From positions 992,001 through 1,056,000 of the forward strand of contig JAMXDE010000023.1 of the NCBI GenBank assembly GCA_026770025.1: a stretch of 64,000 nucleotides of DNA, read 5' to 3'. Positions 18,042 to 28,900 of the stretch are shown piece by piece. The position numbers and the translations under genes are program-made. This DNA is from Craspedostauros australis (taxonomy: Eukaryota; Bacillariophyta; Bacillariophyceae; Mastogloiales; Achnanthaceae). The stretch's first letter is position 1. Each line of letters opens with the position of its first letter. The notes beneath the pieces are model-generated. The model did not search any database. It saw only the letters and a list, made by a program, of their open reading frames with translations, and had not been told where the DNA came from.

Positions 18042-19928
18042 TCAGTACCGCGCCCCAAACGAGTCGGCAATGATGGCATCCACATTCGAAACTCGGATGT
18101 CGAACGGACGCGGCAATTTCTGCACCCACTCTTCAATGAACTGCGTGTCCTCTTCGTACTTGCGTTGCTTGTTGGTCATCTTCTTGCTGAGCGCCTTCTT
18201 GGTAGGTGTCTTCTTGCTGGGCGTCATCTCGGCGTTGTGGCGTTGCTGATTGCGCGCCGTGATCTGGGCATCGGTCAGCGCGTCCAAGGCATCGTACTCG
18301 ATCTCTTGCGATCGCGGCATGGCGCTGTCCAGCTTCGCGGCAGTATCAGCGTTCTTCGTCCCGCCCGATTGCAGCATGGACAGCAAAGCTTCGCCGGCCT
18401 TCTCCGTTGGCATGGGTTCCGATGGTGCGGCCTCCTTGACGACCTCGCCCCACGGTGTTTCGCCATCTTCCGAAAAGAAGGGCGTGAGCTGCGAGACGGT
18501 GTTGGTGGCGACGAGCGGCTGGTACGATGGCTTGTGCGAATTGGTCGGGGCCATCGTGTTGCCGCCCATGAGGGCATCCAAGATGCCACCGTCCTTGGAG
18601 CTCATCTTCGGCGCCTTGCCGTCGCTGTTCATGAAGGAGCCGCCGACGACGCGGAAGGCGTGCGGATCGTTGCCGCAGAAACCCTGTTCGGCAAACACGT
18701 GGGGGTTGCCATCGTACTCCACCTTGCGGCCCAGTATCTTCTCGTTGGTCTGGAACATCTCCTCCTCCGTCCAGCGATTGATCTGCCCGGCCTTGGCCAA
18801 CCCCGCGTTGATCAGCGGATCATCGGCCTGCACCATGCGGCCGTTGCTGCCTCTGCGCGACGTGGAACCCGGACGGCCTTTGCGACCCGAAGACTTTTCG
18901 CGTCCCGTCGATTTGTCACGCCCGTTGGATTTGTCGCGTCCTGCCGACTTGTTGCGACCGCCGCTCTTGCTGCGGCTGTTCGATTTGTCGCGACCCGATG
19001 ACTTGCTGCGGTTGTTCTTCTTCTTTTCCATGCGCTGCTGCTTGCGAATCCAACCACGCAACCTGCCGAAGAATGGCAGCACGGCGAAGGTCTTCTTGGG
19101 CAGCTGGTCGATGGGAAACCATTCGACGTCGCCGACCTCCTTGCGCGCCACGGGTTCGAACGGGAACTCCTCCGGCACGCCCTTGCAGATGTAGCACGTG
19201 CGGCGTTTTCCATTCGGCTCCATGTAACTCAACGCATCCTGGCTGCGCAGCGTGGTGGACCACGTCAACGGTGAGGGTGCGTCGCCCTGTTCCAGCAGCA
19301 GCTCGTACTTCTCCCTCCACAGCTTGGCCACCCCATGCTGCGCCAACGGATCGAACCCGGTCTCCTCGTACGTCTCGCGTGCCGCGGCCTCGTAGCCCTG
19401 TTCGCCCTGATTGATCTTTCCTGCCGGCAGCGTCCATGCCTGCTTATCGTAGGTGGAGGTGAGCAGCACCTTGCTGCAGTCCTCGTTGAGCAGGATGGTG
19501 CCGTACGTCGAGATGGTGCGCTTGTAGTTGCTGAACTCCAGCCACATGACGTTGAAGTCCTTGCCCTGGAACAGCGGGCTGTACTGAAACATCTTGTGGC
19601 AGAACGGGCGCACGTTCTTGAACCGCGGCAGCACGGCCTCATCGGCTGGCTGGTTGTCGCAGATGAAGTCCTCGTAGAACCACCAGGCCTGCTCCAGCTG
19701 GAAGAAGATGCGGTCGGACGTGGCCAGCTCCTCGGGCGGCAGGTTGATCACGAACCGCGTGTGCACGTCATCCAGGGCATCCGCGAAGGCCATCTGCGTC
19801 TCGGGCGACAGCAGCGTCGTGCCGTCCGCGCCCGTCAGCGTCGCGATGTTGGGCGGATCCTTGTGCTGCTGCAACGCATCGACATTCGTGGACGCGGCGG
19901 CGGACGTCAAGATGGCGGGCAGCGACAT
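18042..19928 (-). CDS. DCP2: mRNA-decapping enzyme Dcp2 (Nudix hydrolase)
   Basis: A 628-residue protein that should remove the 5' cap of mRNA. The N-terminal regulatory domain is present (FADALDDVHTRFVINLPPEE and LEQAWWFYEDFIC). The Nudix domain follows, with TISTYGTILLNEDCSKVLL and then the catalytic box GKINQGEQGYEAAARETYEE at about residues 166-190, which fits G-x5-E-x7-R-E-U-x-E-E-x-G-U. Box B, KRRTCYICKGVPEEF through VEWFPIDQLPKKT, completes the fold. The C-terminal half is disordered and opens with a dozen SGRDKS/SGRNKS-type repeats (near residues 305-365), a basic run likely to bind RNA. The start at 19928 gives MSLPAILTSA. The Stc1-domain gene lies downstream on the same strand. Confidence 0.93.
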   Translation of the reverse strand: MSLPAILTSAAASTNVDALQQHKDPPNIATLTGADGTTLLSPETQMAFADALDDVHTRFVINLPPEELATSDRIFFQLEQAWWFYEDFICDNQPADEAVLPRFKNVRPFCHKMFQYSPLFQGKDFNVMWLEFSNYKRTISTYGTILLNEDCSKVLLTSTYDKQAWTLPAGKINQGEQGYEAAARETYEETGFDPLAQHGVAKLWREKYELLLEQGDAPSPLTWSTTLRSQDALSYMEPNGKRRTCYICKGVPEEFPFEPVARKEVGDVEWFPIDQLPKKTFAVLPFFGRLRGWIRKQQRMEKKKNNRSKSSGRDKSNSRSKSGGRNKSAGRDKSNGRDKSTGREKSSGRKGRPGSTSRRGSNGRMVQADDPLINAGLAKAGQINRWTEEEMFQTNEKILGRKVEYDGNPHVFAEQGFCGNDPHAFRVVGGSFMNSDGKAPKMSSKDGGILDALMGGNTMAPTNSHKPSYQPLVATNTVSQLTPFFSEDGETPWGEVVKEAAPSEPMPTEKAGEALLSMLQSGGTKNADTAAKLDSAMPRSQEIEYDALDALTDAQITARNQQRHNAEMTPSKKTPTKKALSKKMTNKQRKYEEDTQFIEEWVQKLPRPFDIRVSNVDAIIADSFGARY

Positions 19929-20799
19929 GTGTACGTACTACGCTCTTTTCAATAGGTCTGTGTATGTATCTGTTCGTGTGCGTATGTTGTATAATATTAT
20001 ACAATACTATTGTATAATGCTATTGTATGTGATACTTTATTATATTATATAATGTTCAGTAGTCTTTGGAAGAAGAGCGCCTTGTGTGGGTTGGAATATA
20101 GTAGCCAGGAAGCGGCAGCGACGGCACGCGTTGTCTGGATCTCCATGGTCGACTCTTCGCTTCCGTTTCGCTTTTCGTTTGGTGTTGTTTGTTGTTCGCG
20201 GTTGGGATACATAATAAGGCCTATGTAAGAGCATTTGTCTCAGTCGTGCATTGCATGAAGACGGGTTTGAAGGTTGTCCCTCTTTTGCGCAAATCGCAAC
20301 GAAGAACAAAACGATCAAGTTCGTTCTGCATTTGTTCTTCCGTGTTTGCTCTTCTGCGCAAATCTGCCGTCATCCAATGACCATCGCGACCATCGTCGTC
20401 ATCATCTCCAACCCGACAGAGGGCGAGAGAGAATCCCACACTCGCTTCGATTCTCTTCTTGGAGAGGAACAGATCGCATCTTCGAGACTCCAAAAGCATT
20501 CGGCAGCTACCGTACGAGCCATTGTACTATATGCACTAATGTGCTAATACTCGTATCGTACAATCGCTTCAACAGTCTCCATCAGGACCGCTTCCAGCTC
20601 TCAGCTGCTCACAAGCTTGCCGGAGATTCCGACAATTGTCGTCGGCTTCGACATCAACATCGTCGGCATCATCATCATCGGTACCTTCCCCTCCTTTTCG
20701 TCAACTCCTTTTCAACCATCGGGCACAACTCAGAGCTCATCGCAATTCGCACCTCGTATAATACTATATTATATAATACATGGACACCATCGAATAACA
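19929..20799. other. Divergent intergenic region with AT-rich palindrome
   Basis: This 871-bp gap separates DCP2 (-) from the P-loop kinase (+). It holds an 18-bp perfect palindrome at 19987-20004 followed by further TATAAT-rich sequence to about 20055, and a second short AT-rich stretch near 20757-20780. Small frames on both strands show no family features. Confidence 0.55.
19987..20004. repeat. 18-bp AT-rich perfect palindrome
   Basis: TTGTATAATATTATACAA reads the same on both strands and lies about 60 bp upstream of the DCP2 start. A half copy (TTGTATAAT) recurs shortly after it. Confidence 0.9.
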
Positions 20800-21774
20800 A
20801 TGGCAATCATTGCACTCAGGGAGATTCTGCTCACGGCTTTCGTGTCCACATCGACGCATCGTTCCAATTCCAACTTCAACACCAACGGACACATCTGGAA
20901 TCGCGCTGGGCAACGGACTTTGACATCGCCACTACCGTCGATGCCTTCGACGTCACTGATGGCGACTTCGGAACCATCACCCGCTGCAGATGCTGCCGCG
21001 ACCGGCAGCACCCAGAAGGTGGAAACCCAGGATGATGCGCCAGTGGATAATATGATCGAACGTTACCAGGAACTCGCTCACAAGCTGGAGCAATTGTACG
21101 ACGCCAAATTCGGCAGTAGCACCACCACTGACGATGACGCACCGCAGCAGCTATGGATCGGCATCGCGGGTGGTCCCGGATCCGGCAAATCGACCTCGGC
21201 CGAACGCGTCACCGAGATTCTCAACACCCATTCCGACATCGCCGTCGTCCTGCCCGTCGATGGTTATCACACGCCGCGAGCGCAGCTGCAGGACGCCTTG
21301 TTGCGCCGCGGCGCGCCGTGGACCTTCGATGTCGCCATGTGCGCCGAGGATCTGCGACGAGCCAAGCGTGACGGCAAGGCGTCGCTGCCCATTTACGATC
21401 GTGACATCTCGGATCCGCGTCGTGATGGCGTGCAACTGGAGCGGCACCATAAGTTCGTGCTCGTCGAAGGACTGTATCTGCTATTTCGTGATGACGATGA
21501 TCCCGCACGCGCGCATCGGCAGGATCATGGCAACGGGTGGGCGGAGCTCTACGATCTGTGGGACGAGCGATGGTTCATTCGCGCGCCATCGCGGGAAGTA
21601 CAATACTCCCGATTGATCAATCGCAGCCTGAAGACCTGGACGGATGCCAAGGCCGAGGTTTGGGGTACTGGTGAGGAGGGTGCCACGAAGCGCGTCCAAT
21701 TCAACGATGCCAAGAACATGGATCTGATCGCGCCGCATGAGCAGTATGCGGATGAGGTGATCGTGACAATGTAG
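20800..21774 (+). CDS. P-loop kinase of the uridine kinase / YFH7 type
   Basis: A 324-residue protein from the ATG at 20800; the frame is open further upstream but lacks an ATG there. Walker A is GIAGGPGSGKST near residue 121. After it come VLPVDGYHTPRAQL, the LRRGAPWTFDVAMCAEDL lid region, LPIYDRDISDPRRDGV and FVLVEGLYLLFRDD, which together are the pattern of the phosphoribulokinase/uridine kinase superfamily, closest to fungal YFH7 and similar proteins. These phosphorylate small substrates, but the substrate of this subgroup is poorly known. The N-terminal 60 residues (ALREILLTAFVSTSTHRSNS) are Ser/Thr/Arg-rich and acid-poor, compatible with a mitochondrial presequence. A short coiled coil precedes the P-loop. 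No intron is needed. Confidence 0.85.
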   Translation: MAIIALREILLTAFVSTSTHRSNSNFNTNGHIWNRAGQRTLTSPLPSMPSTSLMATSEPSPAADAAATGSTQKVETQDDAPVDNMIERYQELAHKLEQLYDAKFGSSTTTDDDAPQQLWIGIAGGPGSGKSTSAERVTEILNTHSDIAVVLPVDGYHTPRAQLQDALLRRGAPWTFDVAMCAEDLRRAKRDGKASLPIYDRDISDPRRDGVQLERHHKFVLVEGLYLLFRDDDDPARAHRQDHGNGWAELYDLWDERWFIRAPSREVQYSRLINRSLKTWTDAKAEVWGTGEEGATKRVQFNDAKNMDLIAPHEQYADEVIVTM

Positions 21775-22295
21775 CACACATTCACATATTATACTCTGGA
21801 TAGTGCACGTGTCCCATTCGATTTGTTATTTGGACTTGCCCACAATCATTGGTTGATACGAGTGGAGTATCATCCTGATAGAATGGATTCCATACGAATT
21901 GTCAACATGGTGAAGCCTGGTGGCATGCGTCGAATTGTGGAAATTGCCACCACAGTCGCACTGCTGGCGAGACAGGATTCTCACAAATTTCTGTTGCGAG
22001 CCGAGTCGATCGAATCAAACCAATCAATGTTCTTGGGAAGTGTTCCGAAACACATCAAACCGAGCCCCCGATGTCAGCATTGGGCGGTATAGGTGGAACA
22101 CACCAACCGGTCAGCCAGTTGTGGGGAGATCACAGCATGGTAACTGTCACAACATTGACAGGCATCTCAATTGCAGAGGGTCAATCGCATAACACCATAA
22201 GCGCACTCGTCAGCCAAAGCAAGCCAAGTCAAGTCAAGTCAAACCAAAGCAAGCTGAGGCAAGGCAAGGAACACAACGGCGACAACCAACTCAAA
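21775..22295. other. Intergenic region upstream of DGAT2
   Basis: A 520-bp gap. About 80 bases before the DGAT2 start there is a run of short AAGCCAAGTC/AAGTCAAGTC-like repeats (22213-22265), probably in the 5' leader. The reading frame of DGAT2 stays open through this stretch, but the encoded Ser/Gln/Lys repeats look non-coding. Confidence 0.5.
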
Positions 22296-23549
22296 ATGAA
22301 GCACTCAGTCACGCCTGCACGGCAGCGCAGCAAGCCAGAGGCGAAGGCAAAGGCAAGCAATGACTCCGACACCGACGCCGATGCCAACATCACCACAATC
22401 TTCGAACGACCGAATCCACAGATGCCCTCCAACAAGGTCTTTGGCGTGCTCGCCGTTCTTGGCTTCGTCGGGTCGTGGCTTTCATCGGCGCTGTCACCGA
22501 TGCTTCTGTATTACTCCATCAAGCATCAATTTCATACGGGAAGCATCTTCCTGGTCATCACCGCTGTCATTGCCTACATCCCGCCCAGCATCATGTGGAG
22601 GAACACCAAGCAAGATCACCCGATCTTCATCTTCCGCTGGCTCGATCATTTCCTCACCACCTACTTCACGCACTGGTTCCAAAGTGTCAAGGTCATCGCA
22701 GAGGACTGGCATGGCGACATCTCTGACGACCGACGCCAGCCGTACTTCTACGGCCTCCATCCCCATGGTGCCTTATGCATGGGACTGGCGGTGCTGTACT
22801 CGAGCATGGACTACATATTTCCATTTCAGGAGAAGGTGCGCTTCTGCTTCGCGCCCATCCTGTTTTGGAGTCCAATCTTCCGCATCTTCTGCCACTTCGT
22901 CGGATACCCCGGCAGCGCCTTCAAATCGGATATGATCACTCTCATGGAGCGCAACATCGAGCGAAAGAACGAGCGTGCGAAGCGCAATGATGCTTCGCAG
23001 CCCAGGAAGCACGAATTCGAGTCGCTTGCCCTGTTGCCGGGAGGCTTCGAGGAGGCGTCGATCGTGAAGATCCCGACCTTGGAGACGGTACCAAGTTCCA
23101 AGTCGGACGATGCTGCAGCACAGACTCAAATACCACCCTGCACGGAACGGCTGTTCCTGAAACGACGCGCGGGGTTCTTGCGGTTGGCGTTGAAGTTCGG
23201 CTACACGGTGCGTCCCGTCTTCATCTTTGGCGAATCCTTCCTGTACCACAACGTGCAAGGTGGGTGGCAGACGCGGCTGCTCATGAATCAGTACTCGATC
23301 CCCGCCCTGTTCCCGTGGGGATGGAAATACTTTCCCCTGCTGCCCAGGCCCAACATTGACATGCTCATCGTGATCGGCGCGCCGGTAGATTTCACGCACA
23401 TTGTGCCCCTGAACACCGAACCCGACAAGGATCAGCTGCGCCAGTGCCACGAATTGTACGTGTCGCAGTTGTCCAAGCTGTACGACAACTACAAGGAACG
23501 TGCTTACGGTCCAGAACTGGGCAAGGTCATCAAATTGGAGGTGTGGTAG
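22296..23549 (+). CDS. DGAT2: Diacylglycerol acyltransferase, DGAT2 family
   Basis: A 417-residue membrane enzyme that should make triacylglycerol from diacylglycerol and acyl-CoA in the ER. I choose the ATG at 22296 (context TCAAAATGA); an earlier in-frame ATG at 22071 would add 75 repeat-derived residues. Two hydrophobic segments near residues 45-90 (VFGVLAVLGFVGSWLSSALS, then FLVITAVIAYIPP) form the usual hairpin. The active-site motif is YFYGLHPHG near residue 150. Further family marks are SPIFRIFCHFVGYPGS, LLPGGFEEA, RAGFLRLALKFGYTVRPVF and NQYSIPALFPWGWKYFPLLP. The insert near residues 215-285 is longer and more charged than in animal enzymes. Several DGAT2 copies are usual in ochrophytes; which subtype this is cannot be told here. 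Confidence 0.93.
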   Translation: MKHSVTPARQRSKPEAKAKASNDSDTDADANITTIFERPNPQMPSNKVFGVLAVLGFVGSWLSSALSPMLLYYSIKHQFHTGSIFLVITAVIAYIPPSIMWRNTKQDHPIFIFRWLDHFLTTYFTHWFQSVKVIAEDWHGDISDDRRQPYFYGLHPHGALCMGLAVLYSSMDYIFPFQEKVRFCFAPILFWSPIFRIFCHFVGYPGSAFKSDMITLMERNIERKNERAKRNDASQPRKHEFESLALLPGGFEEASIVKIPTLETVPSSKSDDAAAQTQIPPCTERLFLKRRAGFLRLALKFGYTVRPVFIFGESFLYHNVQGGWQTRLLMNQYSIPALFPWGWKYFPLLPRPNIDMLIVIGAPVDFTHIVPLNTEPDKDQLRQCHELYVSQLSKLYDNYKERAYGPELGKVIKLEVW

Positions 23550-24305
23550 TGCTGGTGCTGGTGCTGGTGCTCTCGAGATCGTTCTAGAGCGTATGTGCTG
23601 TGCTGTACCGTCCACTGATGTGGATCTTATCGATGAGCAGTGCATCGCTGTGGCAGATCTGGCGCAGGACCGTTGGATAGTTCGGTTGCGTGACTCTCTC
23701 GCAGGCACAAAGACGAGCATGACAGAACAGCGGCTTTGCTCGCCTTGCGCTGTTGCATTGAGGAGAAGAAAATCTGCTCTCTCCAAATACTATTATTTGA
23801 GAAGTATTATAATATATGAGTAGAGTACCATACGAGTATGCTCGTACATACCATATGGTACTCTATTACTCGTATGCACGAAGATACACAAGGCAAAACA
23901 GCAATAAAATGACCAATCGAGGCTCTCTCTCTCTCTCTAGTTCCGATTGTGCAGCTCCGGCTGATTTTGTGGTCGGATGGATCATGCTTCTATCGACCAG
24001 ATCGACCAAATCGCTGAAAATATTTTTTGTCTCGTCTCGCGCCAAAACTTTGATTCCCTGTTCTCCACAAACAACCTCACACAACGCAAACGCAACATGG
24101 CGCAACGTTCGCAGCAACATCGATCAAGTTCCAACACTCATTGCATTCCGCCTTCATTTCTTCTCAATAATTGAACTTGTGCCAACCTTGGCGCAATCAT
24201 TTGAAACCCTCAACAGTGATACGTGCAACAAGGACTGTCGTCCAGCAAAGGAGCAAAAAGAACAAACGAGTGGACGAAAAGAAGCAAAGAAGGAAATCAG
24301 CAAGC
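23550..24305. other. Intergenic region with hairpin
   Basis: A 756-bp gap between DGAT2 and the LITAF-domain gene. It contains an inverted repeat with 11-bp arms at 23822-23864 (AGAGTACCATA and its complement) and a short CT run (about 23923-23938). The few open frames have no family features. Confidence 0.55.
23822..23864. repeat. Inverted repeat, 11-bp arms
   Basis: Arms 23822-23832 and 23854-23864 are perfect complements, with a 21-base loop that itself holds short GAGTAC/GTACTC-like matches. Confidence 0.85.
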
Positions 24306-25164
24306 ATGGGCTGGTTTGGAGGCAACAAAGGTCCGTACCATTCAACTGCACAATGCGATGCGATTCTCAAAGAGATGTGATGGCACGATCCTTCCGTACT
24401 CCGATTGTGTTGCACTTTGTTGCAGCATCAGTAGTCGTTCCTTGAACTGTGCGCGCTTCTGCGTTAGACATGATCATGATCTCACTCACTCGGTGTTTCC
24501 TCTCGAATGCGTGAACCTTCAGCCACCTTTCATCCCTTGCTATCATGACGATCATTCCTATTATATTGCTCCCCATTGCAATTTCCAATTCTAATTCATG
24601 TTGTAATTCTCACTACCCCACGAACAACGGCACACCGTCTTCCACAACGCAGTGAAGGATGAATCGGCCGCCAAATCGGCGACAAGGTCACCCAATGACA
24701 TTGAGAATGCCAACCTCCCTGTCGCTGTGCCCATCCATGCACAAGTCGTGCACACACCTGCCGCTCCACCACCGCAACAGCCAGCGTACCAGGCGCCGCC
24801 ACAGCCAACGATCGTGCAGAACAACAACGTCGCGGCGAGCCCGCCAATTCAACAACTCAAACCTTACAAGCCCAACCAGCAACCGCCGTCCATGTTCCTC
24901 AATGATCCCGTCCTGAAACGCCATCCGATGATGATGAGGTGCTGCCCCATTTGCGGGCAGGAATCGCGAACGCGCATCATCACCGGTCCCAATTGGATGA
25001 CATGGCTGGCCTGCGTCGTGCTGTTCATTCTGTGCTGGCCATTCTGCTGGGTGCCGCTGGTGGTGGATGCGATGAAGCTGACGGAGCACTACTGCGTGCT
25101 GTGCAATGGATTGGTGGGGCGCGTGGAGCCCATGAAGGACTGTTGTGTGCGATCCAGTACTTGA
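24306..25164 (+). CDS. LITAF-domain protein, 25-nt first exon
   Basis: The second exon (24653-25164) has an open frame but no suitable ATG before the domain. An upstream mini-exon at 24306-24330 (MGWFGGNK plus one base) has donor GTCCGT at 24331, and the intron ends ACGCAG at 24652; the phases match and give 178 residues. After a Pro/Gln-rich linker comes a full LITAF domain: CCPICGQESRTRI, a hydrophobic amphipathic stretch WLACVVLFILCWPFCWVPLV and then HYCVLCNGLVGRVEP. LITAF proteins bind zinc through the two C-x2-C pairs and sit on the cytosolic face of endosomal or plasma membranes as monotopic proteins. The N-terminal MG followed by small residues could be an N-myristoylation site, which would add membrane binding. 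Confidence 0.82.
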
Positions 25165-25993
25165 GCGTATCGATTCCACACTCCAAACCTCCCAAAACCA
25201 AACGCTATTCGAATAGAATAACAAATGCTGTGAAATATAAATGTCCTTGTAGAATAGTACTCTCTGGAATTGATTGGTGAAGAATAGTACTCTATTATTA
25301 TTGTGTGTGCGGGTCAGACCACACTGGTAGGGACATCTACTGTACTAGGAGAGCATACTGCATGTGATCCTCCATTCAGTCGCACCTTTGGCATGCACCA
25401 CCTACACGTGGCCATTCCTCCACGGTACCTCTTGGAGTGATTGCGAATCCAGCGCTATTGTTAGTCATGTTAACTGTTCCTCTTGCGTCCGAACATTTCG
25501 TCGTATGGAACTGTGCACTGTCGTTGTTTCCCCTTCGTATGTTCGTCGTCACATCGTTTCCTTCTCCCCCACCCCTCCCACATCGATGGCCGTCTTGTCG
25601 TCTCACTATCGCTGTGTGTACAAGCAAGTACCAATACTTGCTCGTATTACATATATGTCCCAATCGACAACAAGCATTGTTGCTGATCTGGTTGTCCCAT
25701 CCAAAAATAACATTGTCTGCTCCTATTGCCTTGCCAGGCGCATCTTTCCATCTCATGATCGCCTTCATGTGCCGAGGCACAGTCTCATGCCTCAAGACAC
25801 GAAGCACCAGCAATCAATCCGTTAACATCGAATCGAACGTTCGTATTTTCTGGTCGATATACTGGTCCAGCCACGGGAGCATGAACGCACGTGAGAAGAT
25901 GCATACTGTTTGCGCCGTGCATGTGTAAGTGTGCGCCGCACGAAGGCGCTACATGCACGTCCATCCGACGCAACCGGGCAAGGCAAGTAGCAG
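25165..25993. other. Intergenic region
   Basis: An 829-bp gap between the LITAF gene (+) and CDC14 (-), which end towards each other. AT-rich runs near 25200-25300 probably hold polyadenylation signals. No gene or ordered repeat is supported. Confidence 0.5.
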
Positions 25994-28900
25994 TCATGAA
26001 GCCGCACTTGTTGGCTGCTGCTTCGGAGGTGGTGTCGGTGGGTCTTGCTTCTTGGGTGTGGAGGAAGACCAAGTGAAGGCTTCGCGTTTGTTGCTGCGGG
26101 AATTGCTTCTTCCGCTGCCGGGTGTCGCGGCGGGAGATGATCGGCCGTGGTTGCTTGAGGCCATGTACGGCCCGGGCGGATCCGTCTTTGTCTTCTTGTT
26201 GGATTTGTTGGCAGGCGAGCCCTTGCTGCCGCCCCGGTTCGCACGCGCAGCGAGCAATCCATCAGCCTGACCCACACGCCCGTACGTGGCTTCGTTTTGA
26301 GAAGTGGGCATAACGGTGCCGCCGTTTGCCGGGAGGGCGTAGTGCTGTTGTCTCGCCTGCTGGCTGCTTGGTGACGCTGAGGATGTCGGTGTGACCGTCG
26401 CCGGTGTGTCGGGTTGGTACGGTGAGTTCCTAGACGGTGAATACGCGGACGCAGTGGATGACGCAGCGGTAGAAGGTGTGTGCACCTGCTTGATGCGCTT
26501 GGGTGTTGAGGGTGGGGTGTCGGAGGTTGAATCATTGCCCCGCACATTCTCAGAATCTTCCACACCGCTGATATTGTCCAGATGGATCGACGAAAAGGGA
26601 AGAGATGGCTGAGGCATCTTGCAAAGCGGCACCATCTTGTGTTTCGTCTTCAATCCGATGCGCATCATGTCACCCTCCTGCCACATGGACTCCTGGATTT
26701 GCTCCAAGAAGTGCTGCTGCGGACCGATAACCATGCCGGGACGGCAGATCCGCATCCAACCGATCGCTTCGGCTGCCGTGAATTTGTAATGCTTCATGAG
26801 GTAGGCACCGATGCAGGTGCCTGTTCTGCCCAGGCCAGCCTTGCAATGCACGGCGAATGCCTCGTCCTTCGGTAAGGACTCGAACGTGCGCACCACCCTG
26901 TTCAGGATCTTCATGGGCGGACAGCTACCATCGAGGTAGAACTGCTCGAAATGTCGAATTCCCGCGCGTTCGAAGTCCGCTTCGTCGTACATCCTCTTGT
27001 TGAGACGCACTACCAAACCCACATGCTTCTTCTTGAAGTACGGGATGTAGTCCGCCGGTGCCAAGGTGCAGAAGCCCTCCGGTGAGATGTTCTTCTGGAA
27101 GGATGGACCCGCAACTGCCAGGATCTTACCTTCGACGATCCAGTTCAGATCTCCGTTCTGCATGTGAATGGTATGGTTGGGTTTGGCGGAATTGATTGTG
27201 AGATGGATTTGCGTTGTGAGATCGAAAAGCATGCGAGTGCATCACACAAAATGAAGCTTGTGATCATCTGACACACACACCCACACACGAGTGCAAGTAT
27301 GTCACCATTCAATATCCTGCATACCATCGCACAATGACAACGACAGCGCTGACATGCCACGTCACGCCGAGTATGACTACGTACCTCCACTTGCTCAAAG
27401 TATTCATACTCTTGGACGTTGAACGTATTCTTCTCACCAGTCTGCAAGATCTCCTCGATGGAGTTGACTTTGCGCACCGGGTTGCCGTGACCGTTGTTCG
27501 TATCACGGCCCAGATCGTTCCACGTGAAGAAGTTGTACTGTCTGGCCTTCTGCAATCCCTGCAGACAGTGGAGCAGGGTGAGGTCGTAGGTGCAGGCGCA
27601 GGGCGATGCATCATGGAAGGCCGGCAACGGTGCGACGGTCCAGTGCCCGACCTCCGTCAATGGTGACAAGGGTGGGAGGCTGGAGTTAACGGTGGGACTC
27701 GCCAGGACGGACGATTTGAGGAAGCCGTAGCAGGCCTCCTCGGGCGTTCTGTTGAGGTAGAGCACTTGCCAGGCGCAGATGCAGTAGACGGCGTTGGCGC
27801 GCTTCGTGGGGATGGACGCCGAGGTGTGAACGCAAACCTTCTTGTGGACCTTGAGGGCATTGTTGAGCTTTTCCGAGAATCGATAGAGCTGTCCCAAGTT
27901 GAGCGGACCGAAGTCGAGGAAGAAGTTCCAGTACAGCAGCTCGTGATCGATCGAGAAGAAGTACACAGGATCCTTGTCCGCCGTCGTGGTGCTCGTGGAA
28001 GGAGCAGGGAACGGGCTGCGCAAATTGAGGACCTTGTCGGTGTTGGCATGTTGTGCGTTGTCACCATAGGCCGCCCCCGATGACATGACAGGGTCGGTGT
28101 TGAGGGCGCAGAAGTATAACCGATGGGGAATGATGGTGACAGCTCCGCGCATGGGATTCTTGCTGTTGCGGTGCTTGTAGTTATTGGCAGTCACATGACC
28201 CATCATTTCCGAGGCAGCACGCGTCATGGTTGGATTGGGCTGTCGCTTCGGCGTTGATCGTGGCGAGGCATTTCGAGAATGATGATCCCTGGGCGATGAC
28301 GAAGTGCGTGCTCGGGTGCCCTTGGGGGATGCATTTGCTGATTGTTTTTTGCTCTTTGGTGCAGAGACTGACCGCCTGCTTCCAGGTGACTTCTGTTGCT
28401 GCATGTTGGGATGGGTCGCGTTCTTTTTGCTTTTGCTTTTGCCTTTGGTTGGTGGGGTGGTGGGATCGCTGGTGTTGGAGTTGCTGCGTGATGGTGATTT
28501 CGAAGACGGCTGTTCACCTGGATCGCCCTTGTCACTATTATCGTCGCCGTTCTTGCGTTCACTGCTGGCCTGCTGCTTCTGTTGTTTGGAGGAGAATGCC
28601 TTCCCGCTGTAGATACCTTTGATGGAGAGTCCAAATGGCAACCAAGATGGCTTTGTTTGTGAGTTAGATTTGTTCTTCGAAGGCGATGCTTGCACAAGAG
28701 GTGTTCCAGGTGCCGAGGCTGTGATGTTGTTGATGCCAACAAAGAAGCCGAGTCGAATAAGGGGGAAGGAAGGAAGAAGGAGAGACAATACACGATGGAG
28801 ATATGACCAGTATGATACTGCCATGTGAGTTGATATTGCTGTTGCTGCTTTTGCTTGTGGTGTTGTCAAACGATGGGTATTGGTACGAGCATGGTGTTGT

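Noticed and set aside
18018-19194. Long plus-strand frames of 327 and 314 residues
   Set aside because: Antisense shadows of DCP2; Ser/Leu/Arg-rich without domain.
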